A stretch of 7,267 nucleotides of DNA from an uncultured Clostridia bacterium. Its GTDB lineage: Bacteria; Bacillota; Clostridia; TANB77; CAG-508. Shown piece after piece: positions 1 through 5,599 of this stretch. The stretch spans positions 1 through 7,267 of the forward strand of contig CARBKU010000060.1 of NCBI GenBank assembly GCA_948946035.1. The letters are read 5' to 3'. The notes under the pieces are model-generated. The model saw only the letters and a program-made list of their open reading frames with translations. It did no database searches and had not been told where the DNA came from. The translations under genes were made by a program, and so were the position numbers. Every line of letters starts with the position of its first letter. Within the stretch, counting starts at the first letter, position 1.

Positions 1-95
1 GTCTTAAAATGTCTCAAAAATTTGTCGAAAAATGAGATATTAAAAGGTTTATAAGTAAAACCTAAAAACTTAAATATATTATATAGGAAAATTTA

Positions 96-343
96 ATGGA
101 ATTATTAGATATAGTAGATGAAAATAACAATTTAACTGGAAAAACAGAAGAAAAAGAAGTCATTCATAAAAAAGGGTTATATCATAGAGAAGTGGCAGTA
201 TGGATAAAGAAGAAGTATCAGAATTAAAATATATTACAATAGAAGAATTAGAGAAAATAATGCAAAATAAAGATGAAAATTATACATTTTCTAAACGTGA
301 AAATATAAAAGAAATTATTAAATTTTTATATAAACAGAGATAA
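96..343 (+). pseudogene. NUDIX hydrolase remnant with the catalytic middle deleted
   Basis: The first part (96-227) reads MELLDIVDENNNLTGKTEEK, then an HKKGLYHREVAVWI motif. This is the typical N-terminus of the isopentenyl-diphosphate-isomerase-like NUDIX hydrolases common in Firmicutes. It runs out of frame after about residue 37 and stops at 225-227. A second piece in another frame (200-343) reads EVSELKYITIEELEKIM, then ENYTFSKRENIKEIIKFL, which resembles the C-terminal end of the same family. Together the pieces give about 85 residues, against roughly 165-180 for an intact protein. The Nudix box (GX5EX7REUXEEXGU), which binds the metal and the diphosphate, is absent. The simplest reading is an out-of-frame internal deletion joined near 200-210. 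A weak AGGAAA ribosome site (85-90) still precedes the ATG. Enzymatic activity is very unlikely. The family assignment comes from motif recognition, not a search. Confidence 0.72.
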
Positions 344-393
344 AGAAAGCCTAAAAAAGTGAAACAATTTTAACCTGTCCCAACTTGTTTCAA

Positions 394-400
394 AAGGAGG
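394..400 (+). promoter_or_regulatory. Ribosome binding site that fixes the tpiA start
   Basis: AAGGAGG, a full Shine-Dalgarno match, lies five bases before ATG 406. It rules out the in-frame TTG at 385, which lies upstream of this site and would add seven residues (MFQKEEI) that TPI proteins do not have. Confidence 0.9.
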
Positions 401-405
401 AAATT

Positions 406-1182
406 ATGAGAAAAAAAGTAATAGCAGGAAACTGGAAAATGAATATGCTTCCAAATGAAGCTATACAATTTATAGAAGAATTAGCACCACTTGTAAAAGA
501 TACAAAAAATGAGGTGGTTTTATGTGTGCCATATACAGATTTATTTTATGCACTTTTAACAGCTCAAAATACAAATATAAAAATTGGTGCACAAAATATG
601 CATTTTGAAGAAAAAGGAGCATATACAGGAGAAGTTTCAGCACAAATGTTAAAATCAATAAATGCACAATATGTTATAATTGGGCATTCTGAAAGAAGAC
701 AATATTTTAACGAAACAGATGAAACTGTTAATAAAAAAATAAAAGCAGCATTTGAAAATGGTTTAAAGCCAATAGTATGTGTTGGTGAAACATTAGAGCA
801 AAGAGAAGCAGGAGAAACAACAGATATTATTACAAAACAAACAAAATTAGCATTAGAAGGATTGACAGAAGAACAAGTAAAAAATATAATAATTGCTTAT
901 GAGCCAATATGGGCAATAGGAACTGGAAAAACAGCAACAAGTGAAGATGCAAACAATTCAATAAAATCGATAAGAGAAGAAATTTGTCGAAACTATGGAC
1001 AAAATGCTTCTGATAGCGTTATAATACAATACGGAGGAAGCGTAAAAAGTTCAAATGCAAAAGAATTATTTGAAATGTCAGACATAGATGGAGGCTTAGT
1101 TGGAGGAGCCAGCTTAAAAGCAGAAGAATTTAGCAAGATAGTTAATTTTAATGATTTTGGGAACGGAGAAAAAAATCATTAA
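406..1182 (+). CDS. tpiA: Triosephosphate isomerase
   Basis: This cytosolic glycolytic and gluconeogenic enzyme interconverts dihydroxyacetone phosphate and glyceraldehyde 3-phosphate. The 258-residue product is a complete TIM barrel. It has the substrate-binding GNWKMN (8-13, catalytic Lys11), the catalytic histidine in IGHSERR (92-98, His94), and the catalytic glutamate in AYEPIWAIGTGK (164-175, Glu166), which also forms mobile loop 6. The phosphate-binding IQYGGSV (207-213) and LVGGASL (231-237) are present too. The start is ATG 406, set by an AAGGAGG site. The family usually ends near the KIVNF found here at 244-248. This copy carries ten extra residues, NDFGNGEKNH, encoded almost exactly by the left arm of an inverted repeat (1151-1180), so the tail looks acquired. 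gpmI follows 95 bases downstream, a common pairing in Firmicutes, although gapA, pgk and eno are not in this window. Function is near certain; only the tail is unusual. Confidence 0.98.
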   Translation: MRKKVIAGNWKMNMLPNEAIQFIEELAPLVKDTKNEVVLCVPYTDLFYALLTAQNTNIKIGAQNMHFEEKGAYTGEVSAQMLKSINAQYVIIGHSERRQYFNETDETVNKKIKAAFENGLKPIVCVGETLEQREAGETTDIITKQTKLALEGLTEEQVKNIIIAYEPIWAIGTGKTATSEDANNSIKSIREEICRNYGQNASDSVIIQYGGSVKSSNAKELFEMSDIDGGLVGGASLKAEEFSKIVNFNDFGNGEKNH

Positions 1183-1254
1183 AATTAATCAAAAATAAAT
1201 AGAACCTTTTAATTAAACTTAAGAGATGATTTTTTCCTCTGTCTCCAAAATTAT
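1151..1254. repeat. Imperfect inverted repeat overlapping the tpiA 3' end
   Basis: The 30-base arm at 1151-1180 matches the reverse complement of 1225-1254 at 24 of 30 positions by hand alignment, with a 44-base AT-rich spacer. The left arm lies inside tpiA and supplies its last ten codons and part of the stop. The right arm ends shortly before the gpmI ribosome site. It may be a degenerate mobile or dispersed palindromic repeat, or an mRNA hairpin between the two genes acting as a processing site or leaky terminator. No clear target duplication is visible at its ends, and no T-run follows the right arm. Confidence 0.65.
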
Positions 1255-1277
1255 CTCGTGAAAAGGATGGTAAAAAA

Positions 1278-2819
1278 ATGAAAGATAAGTTAACAATGCT
1301 AATGATATTAGATGGTTTTGGAGATAACCCAAACCAAGATGGTAATGCAATTAAATTAGCCAAAACACCTAATATTGATAAACTAATGAAAAAATATCCA
1401 AGTGTAGATATAAGTACAAGTGGGCTAGCTGTAGGCTTGCCAGAAGGACAAATGGGAAATTCTGAAGTTGGTCATACAAATATAGGAGCTGGAAGGATTG
1501 TTTACCAAGAGTTAACTAGAATAACAAAATCAATAGAAGATGGTGACTTTTTTACAAATCCAGAGTTTATAGCTGCAATTGAAAATTGTAAGAAAAACAA
1601 TTCTAAATTGCATATATTAGGATTAGTTTCAGATGGTGGAGTTCACAGTCATAATCGTCATTTATATGGTTTACTAGAGATGGCAAAAAGAAGAGACTTT
1701 GAAGATGTTTATATACATTGTTTCTTAGATGGAAGAGATACACCACCAGCATCAGCAGAAAGTTATATTGTAAAATTACAAGAAAAAATGAATGAAAAAG
1801 AAATAGGAAAAATAGCAAGTCTATCTGGAAGATTTTATGCAATGGATAGAGATAAAAGATGGGAAAGAGTAAAGAAATGCTATGATGCATTAGTAAAAGG
1901 TGAAGGTAATAAAGCTGGAAATAGTGTAAAAGCAATAGAAGACTCATACCAAAAAGAAGTATTTGATGAGTTTATTGAACCAACAGTAATATGTAATGGA
2001 GAAGAACCAATTGCTACAATTGGAAAGGACGATTCAGTTATATTCTTTAATTTCAGACCAGACAGAGCAAGACAAATAACTAGAGCTTTAGTAGATCCTA
2101 ATTTTAAAGAATTTGATACAGAAAAAAATCTGAATTTATATTATGTATGTTTTACAAATTATGATGAAACAATGCCAAATGTTCACATTGCATTTAAAAA
2201 AGAACAAATCAATAATACATTTGGAGAATACATTAGTAAAAAAGGATATACACAACTACGTATAGCAGAAACAGAAAAATATGCACATGTAACATTTTTC
2301 TTTAATGGAGGGGAAGAAAAACAATATGAAAAAGAAGACAGAATATTAGTACCATCTCCAAAAGTAGAAACATATGATATGAAACCAGAAATGAGTGCAT
2401 ATGAAGTAACAGAAAAAGTATTAGATGCTATAAAACAAGATAAGTATGATGCAATTATATTAAATTATGCTAATACAGATATGGTTGGACATACAGGAAG
2501 TTTAGAGGCTGCAATAAAAGCTGTTGAAACTGTTGATGAATGTGTAGGGAAAGTTGTAGAATTAGTTGAAGAAAAACAAGGAAATCTATTAATAACAGCA
2601 GACCATGGAAATGCAGAACAAATGATAGATTACAGCACAGGAGAACCACATACAGCACACACAACAAATCCAGTGCCACTTGTATTAGTATCAAATGATA
2701 AAGAACTAAAATTAAAAACAGGCGGAAAATTAGCTGATTTAGCACCAACAATGTTGGATTTAATGAATCTTAATAAACCAGAAGAAATGACTGGTGAAAG
2801 TTTATTAGATAGGAAATAA
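1278..2819 (+). CDS. gpmI: 2,3-bisphosphoglycerate-independent phosphoglycerate mutase
   Basis: This glycolytic enzyme interconverts 3- and 2-phosphoglycerate by a manganese-dependent phosphoserine mechanism of the alkaline-phosphatase superfamily. The product is 513 residues; family members are about 510. The first metal site is Asp12 in LDGFGDN. The catalytic serine is Ser62 in GNSEVGHTNIGAGR, the same number as in the well-studied Geobacillus stearothermophilus enzyme. The phosphotransferase-domain insert carries His123 (GGVHSHNRHL), HCFLDGRDTPP (147-157), Arg185 and Arg191 (SGRFYAMDRDKRW), and FFNFRPDRARQIT (257-269). The second half returns to the phosphatase domain with Lys334, NYANTDMVGHTG (Asp401, His405), TADHGNAEQM (Asp442, His443) and GEPHTAHTTNPVP (His461). 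No ligand appears to be missing. The ribosome site is AAAAGGATGG at 1261-1270. The next gene begins five bases after the stop, which suggests co-transcription. Confidence 0.98.
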   Translation: MKDKLTMLMILDGFGDNPNQDGNAIKLAKTPNIDKLMKKYPSVDISTSGLAVGLPEGQMGNSEVGHTNIGAGRIVYQELTRITKSIEDGDFFTNPEFIAAIENCKKNNSKLHILGLVSDGGVHSHNRHLYGLLEMAKRRDFEDVYIHCFLDGRDTPPASAESYIVKLQEKMNEKEIGKIASLSGRFYAMDRDKRWERVKKCYDALVKGEGNKAGNSVKAIEDSYQKEVFDEFIEPTVICNGEEPIATIGKDDSVIFFNFRPDRARQITRALVDPNFKEFDTEKNLNLYYVCFTNYDETMPNVHIAFKKEQINNTFGEYISKKGYTQLRIAETEKYAHVTFFFNGGEEKQYEKEDRILVPSPKVETYDMKPEMSAYEVTEKVLDAIKQDKYDAIILNYANTDMVGHTGSLEAAIKAVETVDECVGKVVELVEEKQGNLLITADHGNAEQMIDYSTGEPHTAHTTNPVPLVLVSNDKELKLKTGGKLADLAPTMLDLMNLNKPEEMTGESLLDRK

Positions 2820-2824
2820 AAAAT

Positions 2825-3532
2825 ATGTTAAATCATACAAAAGTGATAAGAGAAATATATGAAGATATACAAAAAAAGATTTTCTATATGATACCAGAAA
2901 AGTGGGATAGGTTGTATTTATATAGTTCAATAATAGAAATACCAAAAAGTGCAGAAAAAGGTGAGCTCTTCTTTTATTATGTGCCTAAAGGTGTATTAAA
3001 GAAAAAGCCTATAAATGTATATGAAATACCCAATAAATTCAACTTAGATGAAAATGAATATTTACAATTAGTAGAACTATTATATTCAAAAATAAAAGAA
3101 TTAAGAGAAGAATTTATAAAAACTGGGCAAGGAGCATGGAGCAATATAACTATTATTATACAAAATACTAAATTGAGAGTTGAATATGACTATGGAAACT
3201 TAGAAAATAGTCGCTTTACAAGTTATGAAAGACATATTATATGGAGATACAAATATTTAGGAATAGGACTTGAGCAATTTAATAAACAAGATAGAGAAAT
3301 ATTAAAAAGGTATGCTTTAAGTACTAAAATATTGCATAGAAGAGAAATATATGAATTTAATATATATTTAAAAGATGTAAAAAAGATAATTGATTATCAC
3401 ACAGAAGAATATAATACAGAAAAATATGAAACAAAAGAATACAATATTCAAGAAAATGACGAAGAAAATAGAAAAGTAAAAAATCAAATTTTATTATCAA
3501 TAGAAAAGATGGAAAAAAATGAAAATAATTAA
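2825..3532 (+). CDS. YezG-like (DUF600) immunity-family protein with C-terminal extension
   Basis: Residues 10-147 resemble the YezG/DUF600 family (Pfam PF04634). Recognisable stretches are IPEKWDRLYLYSSIIE (24-39), GELFFYYVP (47-55), a helical segment with ELREEF (92-97), WSNITIIIQNTKLRVEYDY (105-123) and YERHIIWRYKYLGI (134-147). In Bacillus subtilis, YezG is the immunity partner of an LXG-type toxin. Related proteins usually protect against secreted nuclease toxins. No toxin, LXG domain or secretion gene is visible here. The gene instead sits five bases behind gpmI, its ribosome site (AGGA, 2811-2814) lying inside the end of gpmI. The family is about 140-160 residues. This protein has 235, the extra about 85 being charged, with tyrosines spaced every five residues at 191-206. 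No signal peptide or membrane segment is seen. The family call is from memory of the fold's sequence pattern; the immunity role is inference. Confidence 0.7.
   Translation: MLNHTKVIREIYEDIQKKIFYMIPEKWDRLYLYSSIIEIPKSAEKGELFFYYVPKGVLKKKPINVYEIPNKFNLDENEYLQLVELLYSKIKELREEFIKTGQGAWSNITIIIQNTKLRVEYDYGNLENSRFTSYERHIIWRYKYLGIGLEQFNKQDREILKRYALSTKILHRREIYEFNIYLKDVKKIIDYHTEEYNTEKYETKEYNIQENDEENRKVKNQILLSIEKMEKNENN
3395..3454 (+). repeat. 15-base tandem repeat inside the YezG-like gene
   Basis: Four degenerate 15-base units encode YHTEE, YNTEK, YETKE and YNIQE (residues 191-210), with tyrosine at 191, 196, 201 and 206. The repeat lies in the charged, probably flexible C-terminal extension, and its copy number could vary between strains. 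Confidence 0.6.
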
Positions 3533-3549
3533 AATAGTTTTTTAAATTA

Positions 3550-3574
3550 TACAATCAAACAAAGTGAGATTGTA
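3550..3574. promoter_or_regulatory. Short inverted repeat upstream of the Fe-S-type cluster
   Basis: TACAATC (3550-3556) and GATTGTA (3568-3574) form a perfect 7-bp palindrome around an 11-base loop in the 86-base gap before the NifU-like gene. No T-run follows, so it is not a standard terminator. It could be an operator half-site pair or an mRNA 5' hairpin, or chance in AT-rich DNA. A TACAAT hexamer at 3550-3555 could serve as a -10 box, but I see no convincing -35. Confidence 0.3.
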
Positions 3575-3603
3575 AATAATTGTAATAATAAAATAAAGAA
3601 TTG

Positions 3604-3610
3604 AAAGGAG
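3604..3610 (+). promoter_or_regulatory. Ribosome binding site fixing the NifU-like start
   Basis: AAAGGAG lies eight bases before ATG 3619. The alternative in-frame TTG at 3601 lies upstream of this site and would have no ribosome site of its own, so ATG 3619 is the start. Confidence 0.88.
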
Positions 3611-3618
3611 CAATAAAA

Positions 3619-4311
3619 ATGATTTATTCAAAAGAATTAGAAGGAATGTGTACAGTAGCAAAGGGAGTAAACCATGGACCAGCACCAATTCCAGAAGAAG
3701 GAAAATGGGTAAAAGCAAAGGATATAAAAGATATATCAGGGTTAACACATGGTATAGGATGGTGTGCACCACAACAAGGAGCATGTAAATTAACATTAAA
3801 TGTAAAAGAGGGAATTATACAAGAAGCATTAGTAGAAACAATAGGATGTTCAGGAATGACACATTCAGCAGCAATGGCTGGAGAAATATTAGTTGGAAAA
3901 ACAATATTAGAAGCATTAAATACAGATTTAGTATGTGATGCAATAAATACTGCTATGAGAGAATTATTCTTACAAATAGTATATGGGAGAACACAAACAG
4001 CATTTTCAGAAGGAGGACTTCCAGTAGGAGCAGGACTTGAAGACTTAGGAAAAGGTCATACAAGTCAAGTTGGAACAATTTATTCAAGTTCATTAAAAGG
4101 ACCAAGATACTTAAATTTAGCAGAAGGATATATAGTTGAAATTGGATTAGATAAAGATGACCAAATAATAGGATATAAATATGTTCATTTAGGAAAAATG
4201 ATGGATAACATCAAAAAAGGAGTTAATCCACAAGAAGCAATTGAAAAAGCTTCTGGTACATATGGCAGATTTGATGAAGCTGTTAAAAAAATTGACCCAA
4301 GAGAGGAGTAA
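3619..4311 (+). CDS. NifU/IscU-like iron-sulfur scaffold-type protein, non-canonical
   Basis: The 230-residue product contains an IscU/NifU N-terminal-like core. GACKLTLNVKEGIIQEALVE (54-73), then TIGCSGMTHSAAMAGEILVG (74-93) and KTILEAL, match the scaffold pattern of a beta strand, GC turn, A-S-rich helix and GKT-EA. Classical IscU binds a cluster with three cysteines, in a CGD motif, the GC turn and an HCS motif. Only the GC-turn cysteine (Cys77) is clearly kept. Cys49 and Cys56 lie near the first site without CGD, and HCS appears to be missing, with Cys106 falling just after it. A C-terminal region of about 100 residues (from about 125) is outside the IscU core. The 74-aa gene starts three bases after the stop, then a GGGtGRT-family gene. 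Cluster assembly or carriage is inferred from the fold and not proven. Confidence 0.75.
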   Translation: MIYSKELEGMCTVAKGVNHGPAPIPEEGKWVKAKDIKDISGLTHGIGWCAPQQGACKLTLNVKEGIIQEALVETIGCSGMTHSAAMAGEILVGKTILEALNTDLVCDAINTAMRELFLQIVYGRTQTAFSEGGLPVGAGLEDLGKGHTSQVGTIYSSSLKGPRYLNLAEGYIVEIGLDKDDQIIGYKYVHLGKMMDNIKKGVNPQEAIEKASGTYGRFDEAVKKIDPREE

Positions 4312-4314
4312 AAA

Positions 4315-4539
4315 ATGTCAGATAAAATGACTATAGAACAAGCTAAAAAAGCTTTAAATTTGTATAATATAGAAGACCAAGAAGAAAGAATGTTTATAAT
4401 TGATTCTATAAGAAAAAAACCAATGCATATAATAGTAGATATGATTGTGCAACTATCAAAAGGAAGAACTATAGGAGAATTAAAGGAAGAATTTGGTATA
4501 CAAACAACGAATCAAGAAAATGATATAGATGAAAGATAA
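4315..4539 (+). CDS. Small conserved-looking protein of unknown function (74 aa)
   Basis: I do not recognise this family. The sequence opens MSDKMTIEQAKKALNLYNIE and looks almost wholly helical: about 5-15, 20-30, 34-48 and a short TIGELKEEFGIQ segment (52-63). The last segment resembles the recognition part of a small helix-turn-helix, or simply a helical adaptor. It ends in a polar tail (ENDIDER) and contains no cysteines, signal peptide or membrane segment. A good ribosome site (GAGAGGAG, 4301-4308) lies in the last codons of the NifU-like gene, only three bases separate the two genes, and the GGGtGRT gene follows after 35 bases. This implies co-expression and perhaps a role as partner or regulator of its neighbours. 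The gene is well supported by spacing and codon use; the function is open. Confidence 0.8.
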   Translation: MSDKMTIEQAKKALNLYNIEDQEERMFIIDSIRKKPMHIIVDMIVQLSKGRTIGELKEEFGIQTTNQENDIDER

Positions 4540-4574
4540 TTTTATGAATATATATAAAATAAGGAGGAATAAAA

Positions 4575-5576
4575 ATGGCAGTAACATTTGAAAGTTATGA
4601 AAGAAGAATAGAACAAATAAAACCAGTAATGGAAAAATACGGAATTAAAGATTTTGAAGATGCACTAAAAATATGTACAGACAAAGGATTTAATCCAGTA
4701 GAAATAGTAAAAGGAGTACAACCAATATGTTTTGAAAATGCTTGTTGGGCATATACATTGGGTAGTGCAATAGCAATCAAAAAAGGATGTAAAAAAGCAG
4801 CAGACGCAGCAAAAGCAATTGGAGAAGGATTACAAGCATTTTGTATTCCAGGGTCAGTTGCAGATGACAGAAAAGTAGGATTAGGGCATGGAAATTTAGC
4901 ATCAATGTTATTATCTGAAGACACAAAATGTTTTGCATTCTTAGCAGGACATGAAAGCTTTGCAGCAGCTGAAGGAGCAATTGGAATTGCAAAATCAGCA
5001 AACAAAGTAAGAAAAGAACCTTTAAGAGTAATTCTAAATGGACTTGGAAAAGATGCAGCACAAGTAATATCAAGAATAAATGGATTTACATATGTAAAAA
5101 CAGATTTTGACTTCTTTACAGGAAAAGTAAAAGTAGTAGAAGAAATTGCTTACTCAGATGGAGAAAGAAGTAAAGTAAGATGTTATGGAGCAAATGATGT
5201 TAGAGAAGGTGTAGCAATAATGTGGATGGAAGATGTTGATGTATCTATTACAGGAAACTCAACAAACCCAACAAGATTCCAACACCCAGTAGCAGGTACA
5301 TATAAAAAAGAAAGAATATCAGAAGGAAGAAAATATTTCTCAGTTGCTTCAGGTGGAGGAACAGGAAGAACACTTCATCCAGATAATATGGCAGCTGGAC
5401 CAGCTTCATATGGTATGACAGATACTATGGGAAGAATGCACTCAGATGCACAATTTGCAGGAAGTTCTTCAGTACCAGCACATGTTGAAATGATGGGACT
5501 AATTGGTATGGGTAACAACCCAATGGTTGGAGCATCAGTTGCTGTTGCTGTTGCAGTAGAAGAAGCTATGAAATAG
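4575..5576 (+). CDS. GGGtGRT-family protein, function unknown
   Basis: The 333-residue product carries the motif that names the family, GGGTGRT at 260-266, within VASGGGTGRTLHPDNMAAGP (257-276). A C-terminal half rich in Gly, Ala and Met follows (YGMTDTMGRMHSDAQFAGSS, then MMGLIGMGNNPMVGASVAVA). The N-terminal half is helical and holds GLGHGNLASMLLSEDTKCF (102-120) and AGHESFAAAEGAIG (124-137). There are seven cysteines (34, 52, 57, 72, 90, 119, 203); conserved His and Cys residues could suit a cofactor or metal, but no known binding motif is clear. No signal peptide or true transmembrane helix is seen, so it is probably cytosolic. The ribosome site is AAGGAGG (4561-4567), and codon use fits high expression. 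It is the third gene of a tight cluster with a NifU-like and a 74-aa gene. Family membership (Pfam PF14057, as I recall it) is confident; the biochemical role is unknown. Confidence 0.92.
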   Translation: MAVTFESYERRIEQIKPVMEKYGIKDFEDALKICTDKGFNPVEIVKGVQPICFENACWAYTLGSAIAIKKGCKKAADAAKAIGEGLQAFCIPGSVADDRKVGLGHGNLASMLLSEDTKCFAFLAGHESFAAAEGAIGIAKSANKVRKEPLRVILNGLGKDAAQVISRINGFTYVKTDFDFFTGKVKVVEEIAYSDGERSKVRCYGANDVREGVAIMWMEDVDVSITGNSTNPTRFQHPVAGTYKKERISEGRKYFSVASGGGTGRTLHPDNMAAGPASYGMTDTMGRMHSDAQFAGSSSVPAHVEMMGLIGMGNNPMVGASVAVAVAVEEAMK

Positions 5577-5599
5577 AATTTAATAAAAAGAGGTATAAA

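Noticed and set aside
1..54. Possible C-terminal tail of an upstream gene (frame 1, stop at 52-54)
   Set aside because: Eighteen open codons in AT-rich DNA are too few to support, and the sequence LKCLKNLSKNEILKGL matches nothing I recognise.
45..63. Hairpin AGGTTT/AAACCT before the NUDIX remnant as a terminator
   Set aside because: Only six pairs and no T-run on the plus side; the minus-strand reading has just a few T residues.
385..405. Upstream TTG start for TpiA adding MFQKEEI
   Set aside because: The AAGGAGG ribosome site lies inside this stretch and points to ATG 406; TPI proteins begin at the RKKVIAGNWKMN segment.
1148..1363. 71-codon minus-strand frame across the tpiA-gpmI junction
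   Set aside because: It overlaps the inverted repeat and the start of gpmI antisense, with low-complexity hydrophobic sequence and no ribosome site.
3533..3549. A terminator after the YezG-like gene at the T-run near 3538
   Set aside because: The T-run is preceded only by A/T-rich sequence without any G+C-containing stem.
3601..3618. Upstream TTG start for the NifU-like protein
   Set aside because: It would be translated through the ribosome site AAAGGAG and has no site of its own; ATG 3619 is correctly spaced.
4595..5005. 136-codon open frame on the minus strand inside the GGGtGRT gene
   Set aside because: It is antisense to a clearly coding, family-matched gene, and lacks a ribosome site and any recognisable domain.
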